The position numbers and the translations under genes were made by a program. Positions 1-5,874 of a stretch of 10,775 bases of DNA are shown here, in pieces (position 1 is the first letter of the stretch; every line of letters starts with the position of its first letter). The stretch is from positions 102,815 to 113,589 of the forward strand of contig KL568543.1 in the NCBI GenBank assembly GCA_000715605.1, in the 5' to 3' direction. This stretch comes from Streptomyces speibonae (GTDB lineage: Bacteria > Actinomycetota > Actinomycetes > Streptomycetales > Streptomycetaceae). A model generated the notes under the pieces. It saw only the letters and a list, made by a program, of their open reading frames with translations. It did no database searches and was not told where the DNA came from.

Positions 1-434
1 TCCAGGAACACGGCGGGTACGCGGTGGCGCCCGAGGTAGCCGAGGAGCTCGCGCGGGCGGGCGGAGGGGGCGACGATCAGGCCTTCCACGCGGCGCTCGT
101 GCAGCAGCTGGACGACCTTGCGCTCGTGCTCGGGGTCGTCGTGCGGGTCGGCGATGAGGAGGCTGTAGCCGTGCTCCAGGGCGGCGGCCTCGACGCCCTG
201 GAGTATCTCGGTGAAGTAGGGGTTGCTGATCGCCGACACCGCGAGACCGATCGAGCGGGTGCGGGAGGTCACCAGGGAGCGGGCGAGGGTGTTGGGGGTG
301 TAGCCGAGTTCCTCGATGGCGTCGAGGACGGCCTGGCGGGTGTGGGGGCGGACGGGGCGGGTGTCGTTGAGCACGTGGGAGACGGTGGCGACGGAGACGC
401 CGGCGTGGCGGGCCACGTCTGTCATGGTCGCCAT
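1..434 (-). CDS. LacI-family transcriptional repressor, N-terminal part (runs off left edge)
   Basis: This is the first 144 codons of a LacI/GalR-type repressor; the rest lies beyond base 1. The N-terminal DNA-binding helix-turn-helix is clear: residues 4-14 read MTDVARHAGVS, followed by VATVSHVLN as the recognition region. Residues 47-57 (YTPNTLARSL) are the usual hinge that enters the minor groove. The periplasmic-binding-protein-like sensor domain begins with RSIGLAVSAISNPYFTEILQGVE and continues into the second strand (YSLLIADPHDDPEHE). The ATG at 432-434 is chosen because GGAGGGA lies 8 bases upstream (443-449); a second in-frame ATG at 423-425 is possible. Family members bind sugars or related small molecules. 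The ligand cannot be read here because most of the sensor domain is missing. A twin LacI-type operator lies on its own promoter, so autoregulation is likely. No regulated sugar gene is visible in the window. Confidence 0.95.
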   Translation of the reverse strand, partial: MATMTDVARHAGVSVATVSHVLNDTRPVRPHTRQAVLDAIEELGYTPNTLARSLVTSRTRSIGLAVSAISNPYFTEILQGVEAAALEHGYSLLIADPHDDPEHERKVVQLLHERRVEGLIVAPSARPRELLGYLGRHRVPAVFL

Positions 435-478
435 GGTGCGGGTCCCTCCGGGGGTGCGGCGGCTTGGTGCCGGGTGGG

Positions 479-508
479 ACCGTATCCCATCGCGGGGGCT
501 CGCGTAAA
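479..508 (-). promoter_or_regulatory. Probable promoter of the LacI-family gene
   Basis: On the minus strand a -35-like TTTACG (503-508) is followed after 18 bases by TACGGT (479-484), which fits the actinobacterial TANNNT -10 pattern. The predicted start near 472 gives a leader of about 38 bases with a good ribosome-binding site. The -35 box lies inside the left operator, so repressor binding would block RNA polymerase. Inferred from sequence only. Confidence 0.5.
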
Positions 509-530
509 CGTTTGCGTAAGCGTTTACGCG
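501..530. promoter_or_regulatory. Twin LacI-type operator
   Basis: Two 12-base LacI/GalR-type operators stand head to tail without a gap: GTAAACGTTTGC (504-515) and GTAAGCGTTTAC (516-527). Each differs by one base from the palindrome GTAAACGTTTAC with the CpG centre typical of this family. The pair also forms a larger dyad: the 10 outer bases CGCGTAAACG (501-510) are exactly complementary to CGTTTACGCG (521-530). The site is about 70 bases upstream of the LacI-family start and overlaps its -35 box. The adjacent repressor is the obvious ligand (inference); the site could also affect the divergent Rieske gene. Confidence 0.85.
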
Positions 531-580
531 GTGGGAGTGGGCCGGGGGTGTTCGCGCAGCCCGGTGCCTTCGGGGCGCCG

Positions 581-622
581 CCGCGGGCAGTCGTGCCGCC
601 CCAGCGGCACGACTGCCCGCGG
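581..622. repeat. Perfect 18-bp inverted repeat, 6-base loop
   Basis: Arms 581-598 and 605-622 are perfectly complementary over 18 bases and enclose the loop CCCCAG (599-604). There is no T-tract on either side. It sits between two divergent genes, a place where neither needs a terminator, and ends about 20 bases before the Rieske ATG. It may be an insulator that stops leftward or rightward read-through, a cruciform or protein site, or a copy of a dispersed Streptomyces intergenic hairpin. The sequence does not decide among these. Confidence 0.8.
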
Positions 623-629
623 TCGCGGA

Positions 630-635
630 TATCGT
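630..635 (+). promoter_or_regulatory. Candidate -10 element of the Rieske gene (leaderless start)
   Basis: TATCGT fits TANNNT and ends 7 bases before the ATG at 643, so the predicted transcription start coincides with the start codon. No Shine-Dalgarno sequence precedes that ATG. The -35 position falls in the right arm of the hairpin and shows no good match. Weak but consistent evidence for a leaderless mRNA. Confidence 0.35.
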
Positions 636-642
636 CCCCCGT

Positions 643-1065
643 ATGTCCGTCCGACCTGGTGCAAGTCGTCGTGTTGTTCTGCGAGGGGCTGTTCTCGCCC
701 CCGTCGCCGGAGTGGGGGTCTCCGGGTGCAAGGGGGGTGCCGATGACCGGTCGGCGCCGTTGAGCGGGCCCGTCGAGCTCGGGCCCGAGAGTGAGATCGC
801 CGAGGGCGGGGCGAAGCTGTACCGGGACCACAACGTCGTGGTCAGCCGGACCGGGGACGGAACGCTCAAGGCGTACGACACCGTCTGCACCCACGCGGGG
901 TGCCCGATCAACAAGCTGGACGGGACGAAGCTGATCTGCCCGTGTCATGGCAGTGAGTTCGACGCCACGACCGGAAAGGTGCTGCGGGAGCCGGCCGTGG
1001 CCCCGTTGCAGCCGCTGGTGGTCGAGGTCGAGAACGGCACGATGATCGCCAGGCCGCAGACCTGA
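643..1065 (+). CDS. Rieske [2Fe-2S] protein, Tat-exported lipoprotein
   Basis: A 140-residue Rieske protein. Residues 8-14 (SRRVVLR) form a twin-arginine export motif followed by a short hydrophobic stretch. VSGC at 26-29 is a lipobox, so C29 would be lipidated and the domain anchored on the outer face of the membrane. The cluster site is complete: C82 and H84 in CTHAGC, C99 and H102 in CPCHG. C87 and C101 are placed to form the disulfide typical of bc1/b6f-type Rieske domains. It is much shorter than QcrA, lacks QcrA's transmembrane helices and has no cytochrome b neighbour. It is therefore a free-standing electron carrier of unknown partner rather than a bc1 subunit. The first 17 codons are unusually rich in A/T third positions (GGT GCA AGT CGT CGT GTT GTT). 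No ribosome-binding site is seen, and no earlier in-frame start exists nearby. The gene has no co-oriented neighbour. Confidence 0.92.
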   Translation: MSVRPGASRRVVLRGAVLAPVAGVGVSGCKGGADDRSAPLSGPVELGPESEIAEGGAKLYRDHNVVVSRTGDGTLKAYDTVCTHAGCPINKLDGTKLICPCHGSEFDATTGKVLREPAVAPLQPLVVEVENGTMIARPQT

Positions 1066-1082
1066 CCGGGGCGGACCCGGCC

Positions 1083-1123
1083 GGAGTGACCCCGGCCGGA
1101 GCGGGCCCGGCCGGGGTCACTCC
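1083..1123. terminator. Bidirectional hairpin terminator between convergent genes
   Basis: Arms 1083-1099 and 1107-1123 are perfectly complementary over 17 bases with a 7-base loop (1100-1106). It begins 17 bases after the Rieske stop. On the other strand it covers the stop and last two codons of the leftward gene. There is no T-tract, as is common for Streptomyces terminators. One hairpin probably serves both convergent transcripts. Confidence 0.75.
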
Positions 1124-2064
1124 CAGTCCCAGGAGATCCCCACATGGCCCGACCGCACCCGCGGCTCCACCAGGTGCACCGAGCGGTGCCGTGCGCTGAG
1201 CGGCAGTTCCTGGCGTCCTCCGCGCGGTGCCGCCGCCGAGTGCTGGGTGAAACGGTGGCAGCGCACCGGGAGCACCCCGGGTTCGAAGCGCACTTGGAGG
1301 GCGTACTGGCCGCCGGGGGAGTCCGCCGCCCGCACGTACTCGCGTGAGACGCCCGCCGTGCCGTCCTCGACGGCGTAGCGGAAGAGGAAGGTGTCACCGG
1401 TCCGCAGCCGCGTGTCGAAGAGGAGCTCGACCGCGAGCAGGCCGGTGTCGTGGTGCCGGAGTACGCGTCCGGCGCGGCAGTTCTCCAGGGCGTGCACGCG
1501 CATCCGCTCCGGCGCGGAGCCCGGGTCGCCGTAGTGGACGGCCACGTGGCGGTCGACGCCGTCCCGGTGCGCGCGCACGATGTGGTGCGCCTCGCGTTCC
1601 GCCAGTTCCCGGCGGGCACCGATGCGCACCCGCTCGTGGTGGCCCAGGGTGTGCAGACCGCCGTCGCGCGGTGCGCCGAGCTCGTCCAGCAGCTGTTCCA
1701 GCACGCCCGACGCCTCCACCAGGGACCGGTGGGAGCGGCCGGGGGAATGCCGGTCCGCCGTCCGGTCGTCCGCCTCGGCGAGGAGCCGGATCAGTGACTC
1801 CTGCGGCAGTTGCAGGATCTCCTCCAGCGCCCGTACCGCGCGCAGGGACTCCGGACGCTGCGGGCGGCGGGCGCCCTGCTGCCAGTAGCTGAGACTGGTG
1901 ACGCCGACCCGCACGCCGTGGCGCGACAGATGGTGCTGCACCCGCTGCAGCGGCAGGCCCCGCGCCGCTATCGCGGCGCGCAGGGCGACGTGGAACGGTC
2001 CGCCGCTCAGGGCCGAGTCCAGTTCCGCGGTGGCGATGTCCGCGTGCTGTGTGGCGTGCGGCAT
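1117..2064 (-). CDS. HTH (XRE-like) domain protein, function unknown
   Basis: A 315-residue protein. Residues 23-95 look like a helix-turn-helix domain of XRE type (FHVALRAAIAARGLPLQRVQ, then SLSYWQQGARRPQRPESLRAVRALEEIL), with the pattern of alternating helices and a basic turn. Residues 100-185 are polar and rich in His and Arg. The C-terminal half (186-315) looks beta-rich and carries FDTRLRTGDTFLFRYAVED; I cannot assign it to a known fold. It may sense a ligand or protein partner (inference). The ATG at 2062-2064 is chosen because AGAAAGG lies 7 bases upstream on the minus strand (2072-2078). A GTG at 2119-2121 would add 19 residues with a weaker context. It is transcribed alone and converges on the Rieske gene, ending inside the shared hairpin. 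Coding is supported by consistent G/C third positions; the regulatory role is inferred. Confidence 0.82.
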   Translation of the reverse strand: MPHATQHADIATAELDSALSGGPFHVALRAAIAARGLPLQRVQHHLSRHGVRVGVTSLSYWQQGARRPQRPESLRAVRALEEILQLPQESLIRLLAEADDRTADRHSPGRSHRSLVEASGVLEQLLDELGAPRDGGLHTLGHHERVRIGARRELAEREAHHIVRAHRDGVDRHVAVHYGDPGSAPERMRVHALENCRAGRVLRHHDTGLLAVELLFDTRLRTGDTFLFRYAVEDGTAGVSREYVRAADSPGGQYALQVRFEPGVLPVRCHRFTQHSAAAPRGGRQELPLSARHRSVHLVEPRVRSGHVGISWDWE

Positions 2065-2196
2065 GCAGGGGCCTTTCTGTGAATGTCCACAACGGCTGGT
2101 CAGGCCGTTCGCGCGGGGCACCCCGGAGCCCGCCCCCCGCCGGCGCCGGCGCCTTCACATCCGTACGCCGTCGTTCAGGACCCCGAGTTCCCCCGC

Positions 2197-2225
2197 ATTG
2201 AAGCGTGTTGACCAAGTCCCGACAA
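2197..2225 (-). promoter_or_regulatory. Candidate promoter of the HTH-like gene, with overlapping inverted repeat
   Basis: On the minus strand TTGTCG (2220-2225) is separated by 17 bases from TTCAAT (2197-2202). Each hexamer matches the main sigma-factor consensus at four of six positions. The predicted start near 2190 implies a leader of about 125 bases. An inverted repeat GTGTTG (2205-2210) / CAACAC (2223-2228) overlaps the -35 box and spacer, so it could be an autoregulatory operator (inference). Confidence 0.3.
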
Positions 2226-2255
2226 CACCTCAGGCCCAACACCGGCAGACACCTG

Positions 2256-2295
2256 CCGGGGGCCGTACCGGCCCGGGGGCCGGTACGGCCCCCGG
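2256..2295 (-). terminator. Perfect 18-bp hairpin, probable terminator of the small leftward ORF
   Basis: Arms 2256-2273 and 2278-2295 pair perfectly over 18 bases around a 4-base loop (CGGG). It lies 73 bases beyond the stop of the leftward small ORF and upstream of the promoter region of the next leftward gene, the expected place for a terminator separating the two. No T-tract. Confidence 0.65.
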
Positions 2296-2368
2296 GGCAC
2301 GTACCGCGATGCGTTGTTCGTCCTGCTCTGCGCCGCTGCTTTCGTCCGGACCGTCCGGCCCCGCGCCG

Positions 2369-2536
2369 CTACTGCGCGCCGGCGCCGTCCGCTTCCCGCA
2401 GGCGGAGCCGCAGGAGTTTGGCGCGCACGATGTCCGGATCGCGCGGGTCGAGGGACTCGACGGTCGCGGACATCTCGTCGGCGTACCGGCGGTACCGGGC
2501 CGGCCGCCGTGGTTTCTCGATCCGCGTCCGTCGCAT
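2369..2536 (-). CDS. Small basic protein, 55 residues, function unknown
   Basis: A short leftward ORF encoding 55 residues. The ATG at 2534-2536 has an excellent ribosome-binding site: GGAGGG (minus strand, plus 2545-2550) 8 bases upstream. From codon 9 onward almost every third position is G or C, as expected for a Streptomyces gene. The upstream extension is poorer in this respect, which supports the short start. An in-frame ATG at 2585-2587 would give 72 residues. The first 17 residues are strongly basic (MRRTRIEKPRRPARYRR). The middle and end contain DPRDPDIVRAKLLRLRLREAD, likely a short amphipathic helix. No signal peptide, membrane segment, cysteine or recognised domain is seen. It diverges from uvrC with 198 bases between starts. 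The long frame that continues from it to about 4972 is a chance antisense frame over uvrC. Existence is likely but not proven. Confidence 0.6.
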   Translation of the reverse strand: MRRTRIEKPRRPARYRRYADEMSATVESLDPRDPDIVRAKLLRLRLREADGAGAQ

Positions 2537-2567
2537 TCGATCAGCCCTCCGCCTCGTGGCCGCCCTC

Positions 2568-2594
2568 ATGTCCGTCATGTCCGCCATGTTCGCC
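2568..2594. repeat. Three tandem 9-base units
   Basis: ATGTCCGTC, ATGTCCGCC and ATGTTCGCC follow each other without gaps in the region between the small leftward ORF and uvrC, 18 to 44 bases beyond the ribosome-binding site of the small ORF. They may be an operator array, or the coding remnant of a longer N-terminus (MADMTDM) if the upstream ATG is used. Confidence 0.6.
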
Positions 2595-2721
2595 TTCGTG
2601 ACCGCCTCGGATCGCCCGAAGGGCGGAACCCCCACTTTCCCGCTTCCCGCCCGCCGTAACCCATCCGGACCGTGCCGGGCTCCGCTGTCCACAGGCCCGC
2701 CGCGGTGTCGGTCACCGCCAG

Positions 2722-2727
2722 TAGGGT
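2722..2727 (+). promoter_or_regulatory. Probable -10 element of uvrC (leaderless start)
   Basis: TAGGGT fits TANNNT and ends 7 bases before the uvrC ATG at 2735, so transcription should start at or one base from the start codon. The only other reading is a poorly matched ribosome-binding site (AGGGTG) at the same place. No convincing -35 box is seen 17-18 bases upstream. I see no LexA-type site here. Confidence 0.5.
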
Positions 2728-2734
2728 GTGAGAC

Positions 2735-4873
2735 ATGGCCGACCCCTCCAGCTACCGCCCCAAACCGGGTGAGATCCCCGACTCGCCGGGGGTCTACCGG
2801 TTCCGTGACGAGCACCGCCGGGTGATCTACGTCGGAAAGGCGAAAAGCCTGCGCCAGCGCCTGGCGAACTACTTCCAGGACCTGGCCGGGCTGCATCCGC
2901 GCACCCGCTCGATGGTCACCACGGCCGCGTCCGTGGAGTGGACGGTGGTGTCCACGGAGGTGGAGGCGCTCCAGCTGGAGTACTCCTGGATCAAGGAGTA
3001 CGACCCCCGCTTCAACGTGAAGTACCGCGACGACAAGAGCTACCCCTATCTCGCGGTGACGATGAACGAGGACTTCCCGCGCGTGCAGGTGATGCGCGGT
3101 CACAAGAAGAAGGGTGTGCGCTACTTCGGCCCGTACGCGCACGCGTGGGCGATCCGCGACACCGTGGACCTGATGCTGCGCGTGTTCCCGGTGCGCACCT
3201 GCTCGGCCGGCGTCTTCAAGAACGCCTCCCGTACCGGGCGCCCCTGTCTGCTCGGTTACATCGGCAAGTGCTCGGCGCCCTGCGTGGAGCGCGTCTCCGC
3301 CGAGGACCACCGGGAACTGGCCGAGGAGTTCTGCGACTTCATGGCCGGCCGCACCGGCACCTATCTGCGCCGGCTGGAGCGGCAGATGGCCGAGGCCGCC
3401 GAGGCGATGGAGTACGAGCGGGCCGCGCGCCTGCGCGACGACATAGGGGCCCTGAAGAAGGCCATGGAGAAGAACGCGGTCGTGCTCGCGGACGCGACCG
3501 ACGCCGACCTGATCGCGGTCGCCGAGGACGAGCTGGAGGCGGCCGTCCAGATCTTCCACGTCCGTGGCGGACGCGTGCGCGGCCAGCGCGGCTGGGTCAC
3601 CGACAAGGTCGAGGAGATCACCACCGGCGCCCTGGTCGAGCACGCCCTGCAGCAGCTCTACGGCGAGGAGACCGGCGACGCGGTCCCCCGGGAGGTCCTG
3701 GTCCCCGCCCTGCCGGACCCCCTGGACCCGGTCCAGCAGTGGCTGACCGAGCGGCGCGGTTCGGGCGTCTCCCTGCGCGTCCCGCAGCGCGGCGACAAGA
3801 AGGCCCTGATGGAGACCGTGGAGCGCAATGCCCAGCAGGCCCTCGTGCTGCACAAGACCAAGCGCGCCTCCGACCTCACCACCCGCTCGCGCGCGCTGGA
3901 GGAGATCAGCGACGCCCTGGGCCTGGACAGCGCCCCGCTGCGGATCGAGTGCTACGACATCTCGCACCTCCAGGGCGACGACGTGGTGGCCTCCATGGTC
4001 GTCTTCGAGGACGGACTGGCCCGCAAGAGCGAGTACCGGCGCTTCCAGATCAAGGGCCGTGCCGGAGACACGCAGCTCTGGCACGGCGCAGGGCAGGACG
4101 ACGTCCGCTCCATGCACGAGGTGATCACCCGCCGGTTCCGGCGCTACCTCGCGGAGAAGGAGCGCACGGGGGAGTGGACCGACGGCACGCCCCCCGGTGC
4201 CGACGGCTCCGGTGGCAACGGTTCCGGTCCCGTGGAGGCAGGCCTCGCCGAGCCGCCCGTGAGCACCCTGACCGAGGACGACGGCCGGCCCCGGCGGTTC
4301 GCCTACCCGCCGCAGCTGGTGGTGGTCGACGGTGGTGCCCCGCAGGTCGCGGCGGCCCAGCGGGCCCTGGACGAACTCGGTATCGACGACGTCGCCGTGT
4401 GCGGTCTCGCCAAGCGGCTGGAGGAGGTCTGGCTGCCGGGCGACGACGACCCGGTGGTGCTCCCGCGCACCAGCGAGGGCCTGTATCTGCTCCAGCGGGT
4501 CCGGGACGAGGCGCACCGCTTCGCGATCACCTATCAGCGCACCAAACGGGCCAAGCGCTTCCGCTCCAGCCCTCTGGACGACGTGCCCGGCCTCGGCGAC
4601 ACCCGTAAGCAGGCACTGCTCAAGCACTTCGGGTCGTTGAAGAAGCTGCGATCGGCGACAATCGACCAGATCCGTGAGGTTCCGGGCATAGGCCGCAAGA
4701 CGGCCGAGGCGATCGCCGCGGCTCTCGCGCGGGCGGAGCCCGCCGCCCCCGCCGTCAACACGGCGACGGGCGAGATCATGGATGACACGGAGGAACCCGG
4801 GCAGGCGACGGGTTCTCCCGGGGAACCCGTGTCCACGGGCGCCCCGGACGAACGACGGGGGCAGGAGCGATGA
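2735..4873 (+). CDS. uvrC: UvrABC system protein C (excinuclease subunit)
   Basis: UvrC makes both incisions in nucleotide excision repair after UvrA/UvrB load at a lesion. The 712-residue product has every expected part. The GIY-YIG nuclease (about 14-95) has GVY at 19-21, [10 protein letters not shown] at 31-40 and the metal-binding Glu in EVEAL (E77); it makes the 3' cut. Four cysteines (C156, C171, C179, C183) match the set reported to hold a [4Fe-4S] cluster in E. coli UvrC. The UVR motif (about 210-247) binds UvrB. The RNase-H-like 5' nuclease follows, with D408 in CYDISH, D532 in VVDGG and RDEAHRF at 590-596. A tandem helix-hairpin-helix DNA-binding region lies at about 611-665 (DVPGLG and EVPGIG). 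The protein is longer than the roughly 610 residues of E. coli UvrC because of a Gly/Ser-rich acidic linker (about 480-520) and a charged tail after 668. Its stop overlaps the rapZ start by 4 bases, making it the first gene of the operon. Confidence 0.98.
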   Translation: MADPSSYRPKPGEIPDSPGVYRFRDEHRRVIYVGKAKSLRQRLANYFQDLAGLHPRTRSMVTTAASVEWTVVSTEVEALQLEYSWIKEYDPRFNVKYRDDKSYPYLAVTMNEDFPRVQVMRGHKKKGVRYFGPYAHAWAIRDTVDLMLRVFPVRTCSAGVFKNASRTGRPCLLGYIGKCSAPCVERVSAEDHRELAEEFCDFMAGRTGTYLRRLERQMAEAAEAMEYERAARLRDDIGALKKAMEKNAVVLADATDADLIAVAEDELEAAVQIFHVRGGRVRGQRGWVTDKVEEITTGALVEHALQQLYGEETGDAVPREVLVPALPDPLDPVQQWLTERRGSGVSLRVPQRGDKKALMETVERNAQQALVLHKTKRASDLTTRSRALEEISDALGLDSAPLRIECYDISHLQGDDVVASMVVFEDGLARKSEYRRFQIKGRAGDTQLWHGAGQDDVRSMHEVITRRFRRYLAEKERTGEWTDGTPPGADGSGGNGSGPVEAGLAEPPVSTLTEDDGRPRRFAYPPQLVVVDGGAPQVAAAQRALDELGIDDVAVCGLAKRLEEVWLPGDDDPVVLPRTSEGLYLLQRVRDEAHRFAITYQRTKRAKRFRSSPLDDVPGLGDTRKQALLKHFGSLKKLRSATIDQIREVPGIGRKTAEAIAAALARAEPAAPAVNTATGEIMDDTEEPGQATGSPGEPVSTGAPDERRGQER

Positions 4874-5874
4874 CGGAGCACGAGACAGGACGCGCGACGG
4901 AGCAGGACGGAGCGCGGCAGCACACCGGCGGGACGGCGACCCCCGGGCCCGCCCGCGAGGACAACGGAGCACAGGTGAAGACGGGCAAGGAACAGGCCGG
5001 GGTACCCGAGGCGGGCATCCCCGAGCTGGTGATCATCTCCGGCATGTCCGGGGCCGGCCGCTCGACGGCCGCGAAGTGTCTGGAGGACCTGGGCTGGTTC
5101 GTCGTCGACAACCTGCCCCCCGCCCTGATCACCACCATGGTGGAGCTCGGCGCGCGTTCCCAGGGCAACGTCGCGCGCATCGCGGTCGTCGTCGACGTGC
5201 GCGGCCGGCGCTTCTTCGACAACCTGCGCGAGTCCCTCGCCGACCTCGACTCGCGTGGCGTCACCCGGCGGACGGTCTTCCTGGAGTCCTCCGACGAGGC
5301 CCTGGTGCGCCGCTTCGAGTCCGTGCGCCGCCCGCACCCGCTGCAGGGCGACGGCCGCATCGTCGATGGCATCGCCGCCGAGCGGGAGCTGCTGCGCGAG
5401 CTGCGCGGCGACGCCGACCTGGTGATCGACACCTCCAGCCTCAACGTGCACGAGCTGCGCGCCAAGATGGACGCCCAGTTCGCCGGCGAGGAGGAGCCCG
5501 AGCTGCGGGCCACCGTCATGTCCTTCGGCTTCAAGTACGGCCTCCCGGTCGACGCCGACCTCGTCGTGGACATGCGGTTCCTGCCCAACCCGCACTGGGT
5601 TCCGGAGCTGCGCCCGTACACCGGCCTCAACGAGGAGGTCGCGTCGTACGTCTTCAACCAGCCGGGCGCCAAGGAGTTCCTCGACCGCTACGCCGAGATG
5701 CTGCGGCTGGTCGCCGCCGGCTACCGCCGTGAGGGCAAGCGCTATGTGACCATCGCGGTCGGCTGCACGGGCGGCAAGCACCGCTCGGTCGCCATGTCGG
5801 AGAAGCTCGCCGCCCGGCTCGCCGCCGAGGGCGTGGAGACGGTGGTCGTCCACCGGGACATGGGACGGGAATGA
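4870..5874 (+). CDS. rapZ: RapZ-family P-loop nucleotide-binding protein
   Basis: RapZ (YvcJ) proteins bind nucleotides and, in E. coli, bind small RNAs and sense glucosamine-6-phosphate; the role in actinomycetes is unsettled. The 334-residue product has a P-loop at 58-65 (GMSGAGRS), then [17 protein letters not shown] (71-87). The C-terminal signature [10 protein letters not shown] is at about 298-307, in the domain that binds RNA and aminosugar in enterobacteria. The P-loop has Arg where the family usually has Lys; I recall the same change in mycobacterial homologues. About 50 polar residues precede the conserved fold, more than in E. coli (284 residues in total). The ATG at 4870 overlaps the uvrC stop as ATGA. 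AGGAG lies unusually close (2 bases). A GTG at 4975 with GGAG 5 bases upstream would give 299 residues, and I cannot exclude it. The stop overlaps yvcK by 4 bases. Confidence 0.95.
   Translation: MTEHETGRATEQDGARQHTGGTATPGPAREDNGAQVKTGKEQAGVPEAGIPELVIISGMSGAGRSTAAKCLEDLGWFVVDNLPPALITTMVELGARSQGNVARIAVVVDVRGRRFFDNLRESLADLDSRGVTRRTVFLESSDEALVRRFESVRRPHPLQGDGRIVDGIAAERELLRELRGDADLVIDTSSLNVHELRAKMDAQFAGEEEPELRATVMSFGFKYGLPVDADLVVDMRFLPNPHWVPELRPYTGLNEEVASYVFNQPGAKEFLDRYAEMLRLVAAGYRREGKRYVTIAVGCTGGKHRSVAMSEKLAARLAAEGVETVVVHRDMGRE

Larger units (their letters stand above)
2065..2368. other. Gene-free stretch between two leftward genes
   Basis: I see no credible gene in this 304-base stretch. It holds the leader and candidate promoter of the HTH-like gene (about 2072-2228) and the strong hairpin at 2256-2295 that should end transcription from the small ORF on its right. 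Open frames crossing it on the plus strand lack ribosome-binding sites and Streptomyces codon bias. Confidence 0.6.

Noticed and set aside
24..746. 240-residue plus-strand frame over the LacI gene and divergent region
   Set aside because: It is antisense to a clear LacI reading frame and crosses the operators and hairpin; the composition is Gly/Val/Ala low complexity.
2613..2625. CGCCC-GAA-GGGCG mini-hairpin upstream of uvrC
   Set aside because: Five base pairs around a three-base loop are expected by chance at this GC content, and no T-tract or gene end is near.
2641..2734. LexA/SOS box upstream of uvrC
   Set aside because: No dyad resembling the actinobacterial GAAC-N4-GTTC site is present.
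2537..4972. Long minus-strand frame of 867 codons joined to the small ORF
   Set aside because: Antisense to uvrC and without recognisable domains. Only its last 55 codons (2369-2536) have their own ribosome-binding site outside uvrC.
4534..5853. 439-residue minus-strand frame opposite rapZ, and similar frames at 5742-6914 and 6701-7741
   Set aside because: Antisense shadows of rapZ, yvcK and whiA, without ribosome-binding sites or domains.
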